This document shows, piece by piece, positions 33,215 to 40,934 of a stretch of DNA of 42,861 bases. Location of the stretch: contig NZ_BDAW01000085.1 of the NCBI RefSeq assembly GCF_001625085.1, positions 1 to 42,861 of the forward strand, given 5' to 3'. The stretch comes from Nocardia acidivorans NBRC 108247. Its GTDB lineage: Bacteria > Actinomycetota > Actinomycetes > Mycobacteriales > Mycobacteriaceae. Under the pieces are notes generated by a model, which searched no databases, was not told where the DNA came from, and worked only from the letters and a program-made list of their open reading frames with translations. Within the stretch, counting starts at the first letter, position 1. The number at the start of each line of letters is the position of its first letter. Made by a program: the position numbers and the translations under genes.

Positions 33215-34180
33215 GTGACTCTGGGGAACACCGAAGTACTCGCAGCACCGCTGGTGATGAAGTTCGACTACACCCGCTCCACCGGACCGACCATCGGACG
33301 CTTCCTCACCGGATTGCGTGCCGGACGGGTCGTCGGGGTGCGCGGTTCCGATGGGCGCGTCATCGTGCCGCCCGCGGAATTCGATCCGATCACCGCGGAT
33401 GCCCTGACCGAATTCGTCGACGTGGCCGATGTGGGCACCGTGCAGTCGTGGAGCTGGGTGGCAGAACCGCTGCCGGGCCAGCCCTTCGACCGCCCGTTCG
33501 CCTACGCGCTCATCAAGCTGGACGGCGCGGACACCGCCCTGCTGCACGCGGTGGATGTGGCCTCGCCGGCCGATATCAGCACCGGCCTGCGGGTGCGCGC
33601 CCGCTGGGCCGCCGAGCGCACCGGCGACATCCATGACATCGCCTGCTTCGAGCCGGGCGAGACCTCCACCGCCCCAGCCGATTCCGACGCCGACGCGGAA
33701 CCGGTGACCGGCATCATCACCCCGATCGACCTGTCCTTCAAACACACCGCCGCACCGCAGGAGACCGTCTTCCTGAAGGGGCTCACCGAAGGCAAGCTGA
33801 TCGGCGCCCGGGCCAGGATGGACGGCAAGGTCTACTTCCCGCCCCGCGGCGCGGATCCGCGCACCGGTGAGCCGACCGACGATTACGTCGAGGTGTCCGA
33901 CAAGGGCATCGTGACCACCTTCTGCATCGTCAATGTGCCGTTCATGGGCCAGCGCCTCAAGCCCCCGTATGTGGCGGCGTACGTGCTGCTGGACGGCACC
34001 GATATCCCGTTCCTGCACCTGGTGCTGGGCGTGGACGCGAGTGAGGTCCGCATGGGCATGAAGGTCGAGGCCGTGTGGAAGCCGCGCGAGGAGTGGGGGC
34101 TGTCGATGGCCAATATCGACCACTTCCGGCCGACCGGCGAGCCCGACGCCGACTACGACTCGTTCGCGCACCACCTGTAG
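33215..34180 (+). CDS. Tandem DUF35/OB-fold protein without zinc-ribbon cysteines (Rv3521-like)
   Basis: A 321-residue protein made of two DUF35-type halves. Half 1: GRFLTGLRAGRVVGVRGSDGRVIVPPAEFDP, then an OB-fold. Half 2: ETVFLKGLTEGKLIGARARMDGKVYFPPRGADP, then an OB-fold. DUF35 proteins usually begin with a C-x2-C...C-x2-C zinc ribbon before the PP motif; here those positions hold Gly, Ser, Asp, Ala or Met in both halves. DUF35 proteins partner SCP-x-thiolase-like aldolases (ChsH2 with Ltp2), so partnership with Ltp4/Ltp3 downstream is likely. The GTG at 33215 is preferred; a TTG at 33179 would put the KstR operator inside the gene. Confidence 0.85.
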   Translation: MTLGNTEVLAAPLVMKFDYTRSTGPTIGRFLTGLRAGRVVGVRGSDGRVIVPPAEFDPITADALTEFVDVADVGTVQSWSWVAEPLPGQPFDRPFAYALIKLDGADTALLHAVDVASPADISTGLRVRARWAAERTGDIHDIACFEPGETSTAPADSDADAEPVTGIITPIDLSFKHTAAPQETVFLKGLTEGKLIGARARMDGKVYFPPRGADPRTGEPTDDYVEVSDKGIVTTFCIVNVPFMGQRLKPPYVAAYVLLDGTDIPFLHLVLGVDASEVRMGMKVEAVWKPREEWGLSMANIDHFRPTGEPDADYDSFAHHL

Positions 34181-34195
34181 AGAGGCGTTGAATTT

Positions 34196-35329
34196 ATGAA
34201 CACTGCATCGCAAAGCGATTCCGCCGGGGGCGGCGGTCGGGGCTCGGGTGGGCACGGCAACACAACCGATATCGCGGTGGTGGGTTTCGCCCACGCACCG
34301 CATGTGCCGGAGACCTTCGGCACCACCAATGGCGTCGAGATGCTGGCGCCCTGCTTCACCGAGCTCTACGCCGAACTGGGCATCACCAAGTCCGATATCG
34401 ACTTCTGGTGCTCGGGTTCCTCGGATTACCTTGCCGGACGCGCCTTCTCGTTCATCTCGGCGATCGACTCCATCGGCGCGGTGCCGCCGATCAACGAATC
34501 GCATGTGGAGATGGACGCGGCCTGGGCGCTGTACGAGGCGTGGGTGAAACTCCGTACCGGACAGGCGGAGACGGCGCTGGTCTACGGCTTCGGCAAGGCC
34601 TCGGCGGGCACGCTGCGCCAGGTGCTGACGCTGCAGACCGATCCGTACCTGGTCGCGCCGCTCGGCCCGGACTCGGTCTCCATGGCCGGGCTCCAGGCCC
34701 GCGCCGGTATCGACGCCGGTCGCTGGACCGAGCGCGAGATGGCCGAGGTCGCCGCGCGGGCCGCCGCCAATGCCGCCGCCAAGGGTGGCAGCGCCACCGC
34801 GCGCACCGAGCAGGATGTCGACAAGCTTTTGGCCGCGGAGTACGTGGCTGATCCGTTCCGCGCCCATGACATCGCGCCCATCACCGACGGCGCGGCCGCG
34901 ATCGTGCTCGCCGTCGGCGACAAGGCGCGGGAACTGCGCGAGCGCCCGGCCTGGATCAGCGGTATCGCGCACTACATCGACTCCCCGATCCTGGGTGCGC
35001 GCGATCTGACGATCTCCGATTCGACCGCGCGCGCCGCCAAGGCCGCGATCAACGGTGGCGCAACCGATTTCGATATCGCCGAACTGCACACGCAGTTCAG
35101 CCACGAGGAGCTCATCCTGGCGCGGGCGCTGGGGCTGAACGGCTCCACCCGGATCAACCCGTCCGGTGGCCCGCTCTCGGGCAATCCGATGTTCGCGGCC
35201 GGGCTGGAGCGTATCGGCTTCGCCGCCACCGAAATCTTCAATGGCGCCGCGAATCGCGCACTGGCACATGCCAGTAGCGGTCCGGCGCTGCAGCAGAACC
35301 TGGTCGCCACCCTGGAGGCACGCTCATGA
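34196..35329 (+). CDS. ltp4: Ltp4, thiolase-like steroid aldolase subunit
   Basis: A 377-residue SCP-x/thiolase-superfamily protein. The thiolase nucleophile region reads PPINESHVEMDAAWALYEAW without Cys. The usual catalytic HPxG block near the C-terminus is replaced by INPSGGPLSGNPMFAAG (Asn for His). It is therefore not a thiolase. ltp4 and ltp3 are required for C24-branched sterol side-chain degradation in Rhodococcus rhodochrous, consistent with retro-aldol chemistry. The N-terminus has a Gly-rich stretch (SAGGGGRGSGGHG) before the fold. It lies 15 bp after the DUF35 gene and overlaps ltp3 by 4 nt. Confidence 0.9.
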   Translation: MNTASQSDSAGGGGRGSGGHGNTTDIAVVGFAHAPHVPETFGTTNGVEMLAPCFTELYAELGITKSDIDFWCSGSSDYLAGRAFSFISAIDSIGAVPPINESHVEMDAAWALYEAWVKLRTGQAETALVYGFGKASAGTLRQVLTLQTDPYLVAPLGPDSVSMAGLQARAGIDAGRWTEREMAEVAARAAANAAAKGGSATARTEQDVDKLLAAEYVADPFRAHDIAPITDGAAAIVLAVGDKARELRERPAWISGIAHYIDSPILGARDLTISDSTARAAKAAINGGATDFDIAELHTQFSHEELILARALGLNGSTRINPSGGPLSGNPMFAAGLERIGFAATEIFNGAANRALAHASSGPALQQNLVATLEARS

Positions 35330-36492
35330 CCAACCCCGCTGCCGTACTCGGCACCGGCCAGACGCATCACGTGACCAAGCGGTCCGATGTCTCGATGGCG
35401 GGCATGCTCCGCGAGGCCATCGACCGCGCGCTCGAGGATTCCGGCTTGACCATGGCCGATATCGACGCGGTCGTGATCGGCAAGGCTCCCGACTTCTTCG
35501 AGGGCTCCATGATGCCGGAGCTGTTCCTCTCCGATGCCTTGGGCGCCACCGGAAAACCGCTGCTGCGCGTGCACACCGCCGGTTCGGTCGGCGGCTCCAC
35601 GGCCGTCGTGGCCGCCAGCCACGTGCAGGCGGGCGTGCACGGCAAGGTGCTCGCGCTCTCCTGGGAGAAGCAGTCCGAGTCGAATGCCATGTGGGCGCTG
35701 TCGAATCCGGTCCCCTTCACCATGCCTGTCGGCGCGGGCGCGGGTGGTTACTTCGCCCCGCACGTGCGCGCCTACATCCGCCGCGCCAACGCACCGCTGC
35801 ATATCGGCGCCATGGTCGCGGTGAAGGATCGCCGCAATGGCGCGCGCAACCCGTACGCGCACCTCAAGCAGGCCGATATCACCATGGAATCGGTCATGGC
35901 GTCCCAAATGCTGTGGGACCCCATCCGCTTCGACGAGACCTGCCCGTCCTCGGACGGCGCGTGCGCCATCGTCATCGGTGACGAGGCCTCGGCCAAGGCC
36001 GTGGAGGCCACCGGTAAGAAGGTCGCCTGGATTCACGGCACCGCCATGCGCACCGAACCGCTCGCCTACGCCGGACGCGATCAGGTGAACCCGAAGGCCG
36101 GACAGGCCGCGGCCGCGGCGCTGTGGAAGCAGGCCGGGATCACCAATCCGCTGGAGGAGATCGACGCGGCCGAGATCTATGTCCCGTTCTCCTGGTTCGA
36201 GCCCATGTGGCTGGAGAACCTGGGCTTCATGCCCGAGGGCGAGGGCTGGAAGCTCACCGATGCGGGCGAAACCGCCATCGGCGGAAAGCTTCCCGTGAAT
36301 CCCTCGGGCGGCGTGCTGTCCTCCAACCCCATCGGCGCCTCGGGCATGATCCGCTTCGCCGAGGCCGCCAAACAGGTCATGGGCCGCGCGGGCGACTACC
36401 AGGTGGAGAATGCCCGCAAGGCGTTCGGGCACGCGTACGGCGGTGGCTCGCAGTACTTCTCGATGTGGGTGGTCGGGAGTGAGCAGCCGTGA
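35326..36492 (+). CDS. ltp3: Ltp3, thiolase-like steroid aldolase subunit
   Basis: A 388-residue thiolase-fold protein. The nucleophile position lies in LLRVHTAGSVGGSTAV (no Cys), the C-terminal block is VNPSGGVLSSNPIGASG (Asn for catalytic His), and the tail is HAYGGGSQYFSMWV instead of CxG. As with Ltp4 this argues for an aldolase, not thiolysis. The ATG overlaps the ltp4 stop (ATGA) and the stop overlaps the KSI-fold gene start (GTGA), so the three are translationally coupled. With the DUF35 protein they look like one functional unit acting on C24-branched sterol side chains. Confidence 0.9.
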   Translation: MTNPAAVLGTGQTHHVTKRSDVSMAGMLREAIDRALEDSGLTMADIDAVVIGKAPDFFEGSMMPELFLSDALGATGKPLLRVHTAGSVGGSTAVVAASHVQAGVHGKVLALSWEKQSESNAMWALSNPVPFTMPVGAGAGGYFAPHVRAYIRRANAPLHIGAMVAVKDRRNGARNPYAHLKQADITMESVMASQMLWDPIRFDETCPSSDGACAIVIGDEASAKAVEATGKKVAWIHGTAMRTEPLAYAGRDQVNPKAGQAAAAALWKQAGITNPLEEIDAAEIYVPFSWFEPMWLENLGFMPEGEGWKLTDAGETAIGGKLPVNPSGGVLSSNPIGASGMIRFAEAAKQVMGRAGDYQVENARKAFGHAYGGGSQYFSMWVVGSEQP

Positions 36493-36896
36493 GTGAGCAT
36501 CCCGCACGAGTAGCCGGTCTCGCCTCGCAGTCGGCGGTGCGCGCCAAGGACAAAGACGCCTGGGTGGCGCTGTTCGCCGCCGACGGCATTGTCGAGGATC
36601 CGGTCGGACCGTCCTTCTTCGATCCCGAGGGCGTGGGCCACCGCGGTCCCGAAGCCATTGCGGCGTTCTGGGACAAGGCGATCGCGCAAACCGACAAGAT
36701 CGAATTCCTCTTCGACGATTCCTTCGCCTGCGGTAGCGAGGTGGCCTACACCGGTCGCATTCGCACCACCCTGGGCGGCCAGATCATCGATGCCGAAGGC
36801 GTTTTCACGTACCGGGTGAATCCGGACGGCAAGATCGCGGCCCTGCGCGCGTTCTGGGAAACCGAACGCGCCATGAAGACGATGAAACCCGCTTAG
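36489..36896 (+). CDS. KSI-fold (NTF2/SnoaL-like) protein
   Basis: A 135-residue protein that aligns along its length with bacterial ketosteroid isomerase. VALFAADGIVEDPVG carries the catalytic base (Asp 37, Asp 38 in Comamonas KSI). The two oxyanion-hole residues are not kept: the Tyr 14 position is Ser 13 and the Asp 99 position is Gly 104 (AEGVFTYR). It may be a hydratase, isomerase or steroid-binding protein rather than a true KSI. It is the last gene of the DUF35-ltp4-ltp3 transcript; the GTG start overlaps ltp3 by 4 nt. Confidence 0.84.
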   Translation: MSEHPARVAGLASQSAVRAKDKDAWVALFAADGIVEDPVGPSFFDPEGVGHRGPEAIAAFWDKAIAQTDKIEFLFDDSFACGSEVAYTGRIRTTLGGQIIDAEGVFTYRVNPDGKIAALRAFWETERAMKTMKPA

Positions 36897-36902
36897 CTTC
36901 TC

Positions 36903-36932
36903 GTGTGCCGCCTGCTTTCGCAGGCGGCACAC
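36903..36932. terminator. Hairpin terminator after the ltp operon
   Basis: A perfect 13-bp stem (GTGTGCCGCCTGC / GCAGGCGGCACAC) with loop TTTC, 6 bp past the KSI-fold gene stop. No T tract. Confidence 0.8.
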
Positions 36933-36974
36933 AGTTGTGGTTGCGGGAGAGATAATTTCGGTGTGGGCGAAAGA

Positions 36975-37013
36975 AAAGGAGCGGGCGACTGGATTCCAGT
37001 CTCCCGCTCCTTT
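36975..37013. terminator. Bidirectional terminator between ltp operon and cyp125
   Basis: An 18-position stem with one mismatch (AAAGGAGCGGG-C-GACTGG / CCAGTC-T-CCCGCTCCTTT) and loop ATT. TTTCTT follows on the plus strand and TTTTCTTTC on the minus strand, so it can terminate both the ltp operon and cyp125. Confidence 0.85.
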
Positions 37014-37063
37014 CTTATTGCCCTGAGTTGTGAGAGGCAGGGCAGGTCAGTCTTTTTCGCCGA

Positions 37064-38335
37064 TCAGTGCGCGACCGGGCAACCGCCACCGGGCTTGGTG
37101 CCGTAGTCGACCTGGAACTGCTTGACCCCGTTCAGCCACCCCGAACGCAGCCGCTGCGGGTCGCCGAGCTTGGTGATGTCGGGCATGTAGTCCGCGATGG
37201 CATTGAAGATGATCTCGATCTCCAGCCGGGCCAGATTCGCGCCGACGCAGTAGTGCGCTCCGGTGCCGCCGAACGACAGGTGCGGGTTCGGATCGCGCAG
37301 GATATTGAAGGTGTTCGGATCGTCGAACACCTCCTCGTCGAAATTGGCCGAGCGGTAGGACAGCACGACGCGCTGCCCCTTCTTGATCTCGACGCCGCCG
37401 ATCTCCACATCCTCGAGCGCGGTGCGCTGGAAGCTGCTGACCGGGGTGGCCCAGCGGATGATCTCGTCCACCGCGGTCTTGGGACGCTGCTGCTTGAAAA
37501 GCTCCCACTGCTCCGGGTTTTCGAGGAAGGCGATCATGCCGTGCGTGGTGGCATTGCGGGTGGTCTCATTACCCGCCACGGCCAGCACCATGACGAAGAA
37601 GCCGAACTCCTCCGGCAGCAGCGCGTCGCCGTCCACATCGGCATTGATGAGCTCGGTGACGATATCGTCGGCCGGGCAGACGCGCCGGGCCTCGGCCATC
37701 TGGTACGAGTAGCCCAGGATCTCGGTGGAGGCGACCACCGGATCGGCATCGCTGTCCGGATCGTCGTAGCTGGTCATCTCGTTGGACCACTTGAAGAGCT
37801 TCATGCGGTCTTCCTGTGGCACGCCGATCAATTCGGCGATGGCCTGCAGCGGCAGTTCGGCCGCCACCTGCTCCACGAAGTCACCCGAACCCGAGGCGGC
37901 GGCGGCCTGCACGATGGCCGCGGCGCGGGCGGTCAACTCGGCGCGCAGGCCGTTGATGACGCGCGGGGTGAAGCCCTTGGAGATGATCTTGCGCAGTTTG
38001 GTGTGCTCGGGGGCGTCCTTGTTCAGCAGGACGAAGCGCTGCAGTTCGATCTGCTCCCGGGTGATGCTGTCCTGGAAGCGCGGGATGGCGGTGTTCTCGA
38101 AGGTGGAGAACACGTCGTCGCGGCGCGAGACCGTCTTGACGTCGGCATGCTTGCTGATCACCCAGAAGCCGTCGTCCTGGAAACCTCCGGTCTCGGGAGA
38201 CTTGGGATTCCACCAGATCGGCGCGGCCTCACGGAGTTCGGCGAATTCGGCCGCGGGCACTCGCTGCTGCCACATTTCCGGGTCAGTGACGTCGAAACCT
38301 TCCGGCACGTTCGGCCGGGCCTGGGTGTCAACCAC
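37064..38335 (-). CDS. cyp125: Cytochrome P450 CYP125 (steroid C26-hydroxylase)
   Basis: A 423-residue P450. The I-helix reads VLAVAGNETTRN (about 251-261), the K-helix EIIR is at 291-294, and the heme-binding loop FGGTGAHYCVGANLAR carries the thiolate Cys 363. CYP125 oxidises the terminal side-chain carbon of cholesterol or cholestenone to the acid, the substrate for FadD19. It is divergent from fadA5, as in M. tuberculosis (Rv3545c-Rv3546). The start is a GTG at 38335 with AAAGGAG upstream. A full KstR operator lies 21 bp before the start. FdxD is a possible electron donor. Confidence 0.94.
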   Translation of the reverse strand: MVDTQARPNVPEGFDVTDPEMWQQRVPAAEFAELREAAPIWWNPKSPETGGFQDDGFWVISKHADVKTVSRRDDVFSTFENTAIPRFQDSITREQIELQRFVLLNKDAPEHTKLRKIISKGFTPRVINGLRAELTARAAAIVQAAAASGSGDFVEQVAAELPLQAIAELIGVPQEDRMKLFKWSNEMTSYDDPDSDADPVVASTEILGYSYQMAEARRVCPADDIVTELINADVDGDALLPEEFGFFVMVLAVAGNETTRNATTHGMIAFLENPEQWELFKQQRPKTAVDEIIRWATPVSSFQRTALEDVEIGGVEIKKGQRVVLSYRSANFDEEVFDDPNTFNILRDPNPHLSFGGTGAHYCVGANLARLEIEIIFNAIADYMPDITKLGDPQRLRSGWLNGVKQFQVDYGTKPGGGCPVAH

Positions 38336-38356
38336 CAGCTGTCTCCTTTGACTAAC

Positions 38357-38370
38357 TGAAACACGTTCTA
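38357..38370. promoter_or_regulatory. KstR operator of cyp125
   Basis: TGAAACACGTTCTA matches TNNAACNNGTTNNA fully, 21 bp upstream of the cyp125 GTG. Confidence 0.84.
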
Positions 38371-38433
38371 CCGTTATTCAAGCACAGGCGGTAAGACTAG
38401 GGAAGGAACCAAAAAAGACTTACATTACCTGTA

Positions 38434-38447
38434 GAGAACTTGTTCCA
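38434..38447. promoter_or_regulatory. KstR operator of fadA5
   Basis: GAGAACTTGTTCCA matches except the first base (G for T), 25 bp upstream of fadA5. The 137-bp divergent promoter thus has one operator per gene, 77 bp apart centre to centre. Confidence 0.75.
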
Positions 38448-38472
38448 GTTCTGATCCGGAAGGAAGACCATC

Positions 38473-39639
38473 GTGGGTACACCCGTCATCGTCGAGGCCG
38501 CGCGCACACCCATTGGCAAGCGCAACGGCTGGCTGGCCGGCCTGCACGCCGCCGAACTCCTGGGAGCGGCGCAGAAGGGCCTGCTGGAGCGGGCCGAGCT
38601 GAATCCCGCGCTCGTGGAGCAGGTTATCGGCGGCTGCGTCATGCAGGTCGGCGAACAGTCCAACAATGTCACCCGCACGGCATGGCTGCACGCCGGACTG
38701 CCGTGGCAGTCGGGCGCGGTCACCATCGACAATCAGTGCGGTTCGGCACAGCAGGCCACCGGCCTGGTCGCCGGGCTCATCGCCACCGGCGCCATCGAGG
38801 TCGGCATGTCCTGCGGCCTGGAGTCCATGAGCCATGTTCCGTTGGGCGCCAACGTCGGAACGCACGCCGGACCCCGTCGTCCGGCCTCGTGGAATATCGA
38901 TATGCCGGACCAGTTCACCGCCGCCGAGCGAATTGCCAAGCGGCGCGGCATCACTCGCGACGACACCGACGAGTGGGGCGAGCGCTCACAGCGTCTGGCC
39001 GCGCAGGCGTGGGCACAGGGGCGTTTCGATCGCGAGGTGCTGACCATTGTCGGCGCACCGCAGGTCGACAAGGAGGGCAACCCCACCGGCGAGACCGCCG
39101 ACATCAGCCGCGATCAGGGTCTGCGCGAGACCACCCGCGAGGGCCTGGCGAAGCTGAAGCCGGTGCTGGAAGGGGGAATTCACACCGCGGGCTCCTCCTC
39201 GCAGATCTCCGACGGCGCCTCGGCCGTGCTGCTCATGGACGAAAAGGCCGCTGAGCGTGCGGGTTTGCGGCCGCGGGCGCGGATCATCTCGCAGTGCCTG
39301 GTGGGCGGCGAGCCCGAATTCCACCTGGACGGACCGGTTCAGGCATGTGAGCGCCTGCTGGAGCGCAGTGGTATGAGCATCGGCGATATCGATCTGTTCG
39401 AGATCAACGAAGCCTTCGCGTCCGTGGTGCTGTCCTGGGCGTCGGTGCACAAGCCGGATCTGGATCGGGTGAACGTCAACGGCGGCGCGATCGCCCTCGG
39501 GCATCCGGTGGGCAGCACCGGAACTCGGCTCATCACAACGGCTTTGCATGAGCTGGAACGGTCCGACAAGCAGACCGCGATGATCCTCATGTGCTGCGGT
39601 GGCGCGCTCGCGACCGGCACCATCATCGAGCGAATCTAG
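38473..39639 (+). CDS. fadA5: Steroid 3-ketoacyl-CoA thiolase FadA5
   Basis: A 388-residue thiolase with an intact active site: nucleophile Cys 89 in VTIDNQCGSAQQA, His in GGAIALGHPVGSTGTR, and the second Cys in LMCCGGALATG. NEAFASVV is also present. FadA5 releases acetyl- or propionyl-CoA from the cholesterol side chain. The start is a GTG at 38473 with GGAAG upstream. It contrasts with Ltp3/Ltp4 nearby, which have lost all of these residues. It is divergent from cyp125. Confidence 0.94.
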   Translation: MGTPVIVEAARTPIGKRNGWLAGLHAAELLGAAQKGLLERAELNPALVEQVIGGCVMQVGEQSNNVTRTAWLHAGLPWQSGAVTIDNQCGSAQQATGLVAGLIATGAIEVGMSCGLESMSHVPLGANVGTHAGPRRPASWNIDMPDQFTAAERIAKRRGITRDDTDEWGERSQRLAAQAWAQGRFDREVLTIVGAPQVDKEGNPTGETADISRDQGLRETTREGLAKLKPVLEGGIHTAGSSSQISDGASAVLLMDEKAAERAGLRPRARIISQCLVGGEPEFHLDGPVQACERLLERSGMSIGDIDLFEINEAFASVVLSWASVHKPDLDRVNVNGGAIALGHPVGSTGTRLITTALHELERSDKQTAMILMCCGGALATGTIIERI

Positions 39640-40000
39640 GCCAGATCAATCAAATTAGGCCGAGGTTGAACGTTCATCCCACTTGTGGTGAAACGTGGCG
39701 TACGCCACACAAACTCGGGTACAGACAAGAAGATGAGACGTCAGCTATCTTAAAGTTACCGACGGCCCGTCGTGGAAGACCTTCGCGACGGGCCAGAACC
39801 GGGACTCTTAAGCCCTCCGCAAGAACGGTGGCGCTGGCCCGCAAACACCCAAGCCACGGCAGCTTCACCGGATCACCGCCTAGAAGCTTCAAGGAAATCG
39901 CGGATCAGGCGTAGGTTTTCAGTTACTGAGCCGCTAATATCAATGATACGTATCCGAGATAACGACTGTTAGTACAGCGAAGGGAATTGGGCGGCTCACA
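39640..40000. other. 361-bp intergenic region between fadA5 and the EspR-like gene
   Basis: It holds the palindrome GTGGCGTACGCCAC (39695-39708), a hairpin at 39764-39794, and an AT-richer stretch from about 39920 leading to the EspR-like gene (AATATCAATGATACGTATCC). GC content falls noticeably below the neighbouring genes. An open frame from 39591 to 39914 crosses it but has poor codon use. A long leader or small RNA for the EspR-like gene is possible. No PhoP-box-like repeat was seen. Confidence 0.5.
39764..39794 (+). terminator. Possible terminator hairpin downstream of fadA5
   Basis: GGCCCGTCG and CGACGGGCC form a 9-bp stem around 13 nt, with a GAA/TTC inner pairing. It is 125 nt beyond the fadA5 stop and has no T tract, so it may instead be part of a leader RNA. 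Confidence 0.5.
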
Positions 40001-40417
40001 ATGGCTGATTTCGCGGCGCGGCTGAACAAGCTGTTCGAAACCGTGCATCCCCCGGGGCGTAAGCCGCACACCAACGCAGAGGTGGCGGCGGCGCTCACGG
40101 CCTCCGGCCATCCGATCTCGAAACCGTATCTCTCGCAGTTGCGGTCGGGACAGCGGACCAACCCCTCTGACGAGACGGTGGCCGCGCTGGCGAAGTTCTT
40201 CAAGGTGAAACCGGACTACTTCTTCAACGACATCTACGCGGCCAAGATCGATCACGATCTTGAACTGCTGTCCCAGCTGCAGGGCTATGGACTTCGTCGT
40301 CTGTCGAGTAGGGCGTTCGACCTCTCCGAAGAATCACAGAACCTCCTCACCTCTATGGCGGAGAAATTGCGGGCCAGCGAAGGGCTGCCCGAAATTCCTC
40401 CGGACGGCACGGAATAG
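40001..40417 (+). CDS. espR: EspR-like nucleoid-associated regulator (XRE-type HTH)
   Basis: A 138-residue protein: FAARLNKLFETVHPPGRKPHTNAEVAAALTASGHPISKPYLSQLRSGQRTNPSDETVAALAKFFKVKPDYFF (helix-turn-helix), then a helical dimerisation tail (LQGYGLRRLSSRAFDLSEESQNLLTSMAEKLRASEGLPE). It is colinear with M. tuberculosis EspR (Rv3849, 132 aa), a dimeric nucleoid-associated protein that controls ESX-1 accessory and cell-wall genes. The family has a conserved YLSQLRSG-RTNP block, present here. The gene is monocistronic and preceded by AGGGAA. Placement next to fadA5 differs from M. tuberculosis. Confidence 0.88.
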   Translation: MADFAARLNKLFETVHPPGRKPHTNAEVAAALTASGHPISKPYLSQLRSGQRTNPSDETVAALAKFFKVKPDYFFNDIYAAKIDHDLELLSQLQGYGLRRLSSRAFDLSEESQNLLTSMAEKLRASEGLPEIPPDGTE

Positions 40418-40432
40418 GCCCCGTACCGGGGC
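40418..40432 (+). terminator. Short hairpin after the EspR-like gene
   Basis: GCCCCG-TAC-CGGGGC, a 6-bp stem directly after the stop codon. It is short and lacks a T tract, so it is only a weak terminator candidate. Confidence 0.45.
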
Positions 40433-40934
40433 ATCTCGGCGCGGCCGTCTCGGAGGTCGCACCGGGCCGATCCGGTACATGGGCTGCTCCACGCTCGATC
40501 AGGTACTGCAGGGTGCCCGATCAGGTTTCGATGACGGCGCTGCTTGCAGGGCAGCGCCTCTCATCGCGGAGCCATTCGGCCGACTGAAGAGTGTTGCACC
40601 GACCTCAGTGCGCTGGGGTCATGTGGCGTAGATCGCTGCGCCGGTGCATTATGCACATTCCTGGCATTTCCCTGCCCACATCACGGGGGCCGAGATAGAG
40701 CCGATGATGTGTGCGCTATGTCGTTTTGTGTGATGTGAGCGTTTCGCCCCCAATGCACCATCTGCGACGAGTGCACCATTGTGCTGCGTGCACAAACTTA
40801 TATGTGCTCTTGCACAAACTCTTTGTGCTTTCCGCCAAGGAGCGCGACAATTCGGTCGCATTCGTTCGGGGCTAAAGTAAGCCACGGACTCGAATAAGAC
40901 ATTGGCGCAACTAAGACGGCAGCTGCGACAGATT
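40433..40934. other. Gene-free region with repeats and hairpins
   Basis: About 500 bp with no supported gene. From left to right: CGATCAGGT repeated at 40496-40504 and 40518-40526 (22-bp spacing), a hairpin GGCGCTGC/GCAGCGCC (40536-40558), an AT-richer stretch, a cluster of TGCAC repeats (40754-40820), and GCGAC/GTCGC (40853-40868 or close). A GTG at about 40824 opens a 16-codon frame without a ribosome site. The plus-strand terminator at its end suggests an unannotated short transcript. Confidence 0.5.
40754..40820. repeat. Cluster of TGCAC direct repeats
   Basis: TGCACCAT at 40754-40761 and 40772-40779, then TGCACAAACT at 40789-40798 and 40811-40820, with GTGC elements between and after them. 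Starts are 18, 17 and 22 bp apart. It resembles a multi-site operator in the region between the EspR-like gene and the DUF6545 gene. Confidence 0.65.

Noticed and set aside
33203..35269. 688-codon open frame on the minus strand
   Set aside because: It is antisense to the DUF35 and ltp4 genes; the His/Arg/Gly-rich translation has no recognisable motif.
39591..39914. 107-codon open frame after fadA5
   Set aside because: It starts inside fadA5. Codon use in the intergenic part does not show the strong third-position GC of neighbouring genes, and there is no ribosome site.
40544..40738. 64-codon open frame in the gap after the EspR-like gene
   Set aside because: Cys-rich, no ribosome site, no family resemblance; kept only as part of the unexplained region.
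40824..40874. 16-codon frame from a GTG (VLSAKERDNSVAFVRG)
   Set aside because: No ribosome site and no conservation evidence; it overlaps a possible small-RNA region, so it is not called as a gene.
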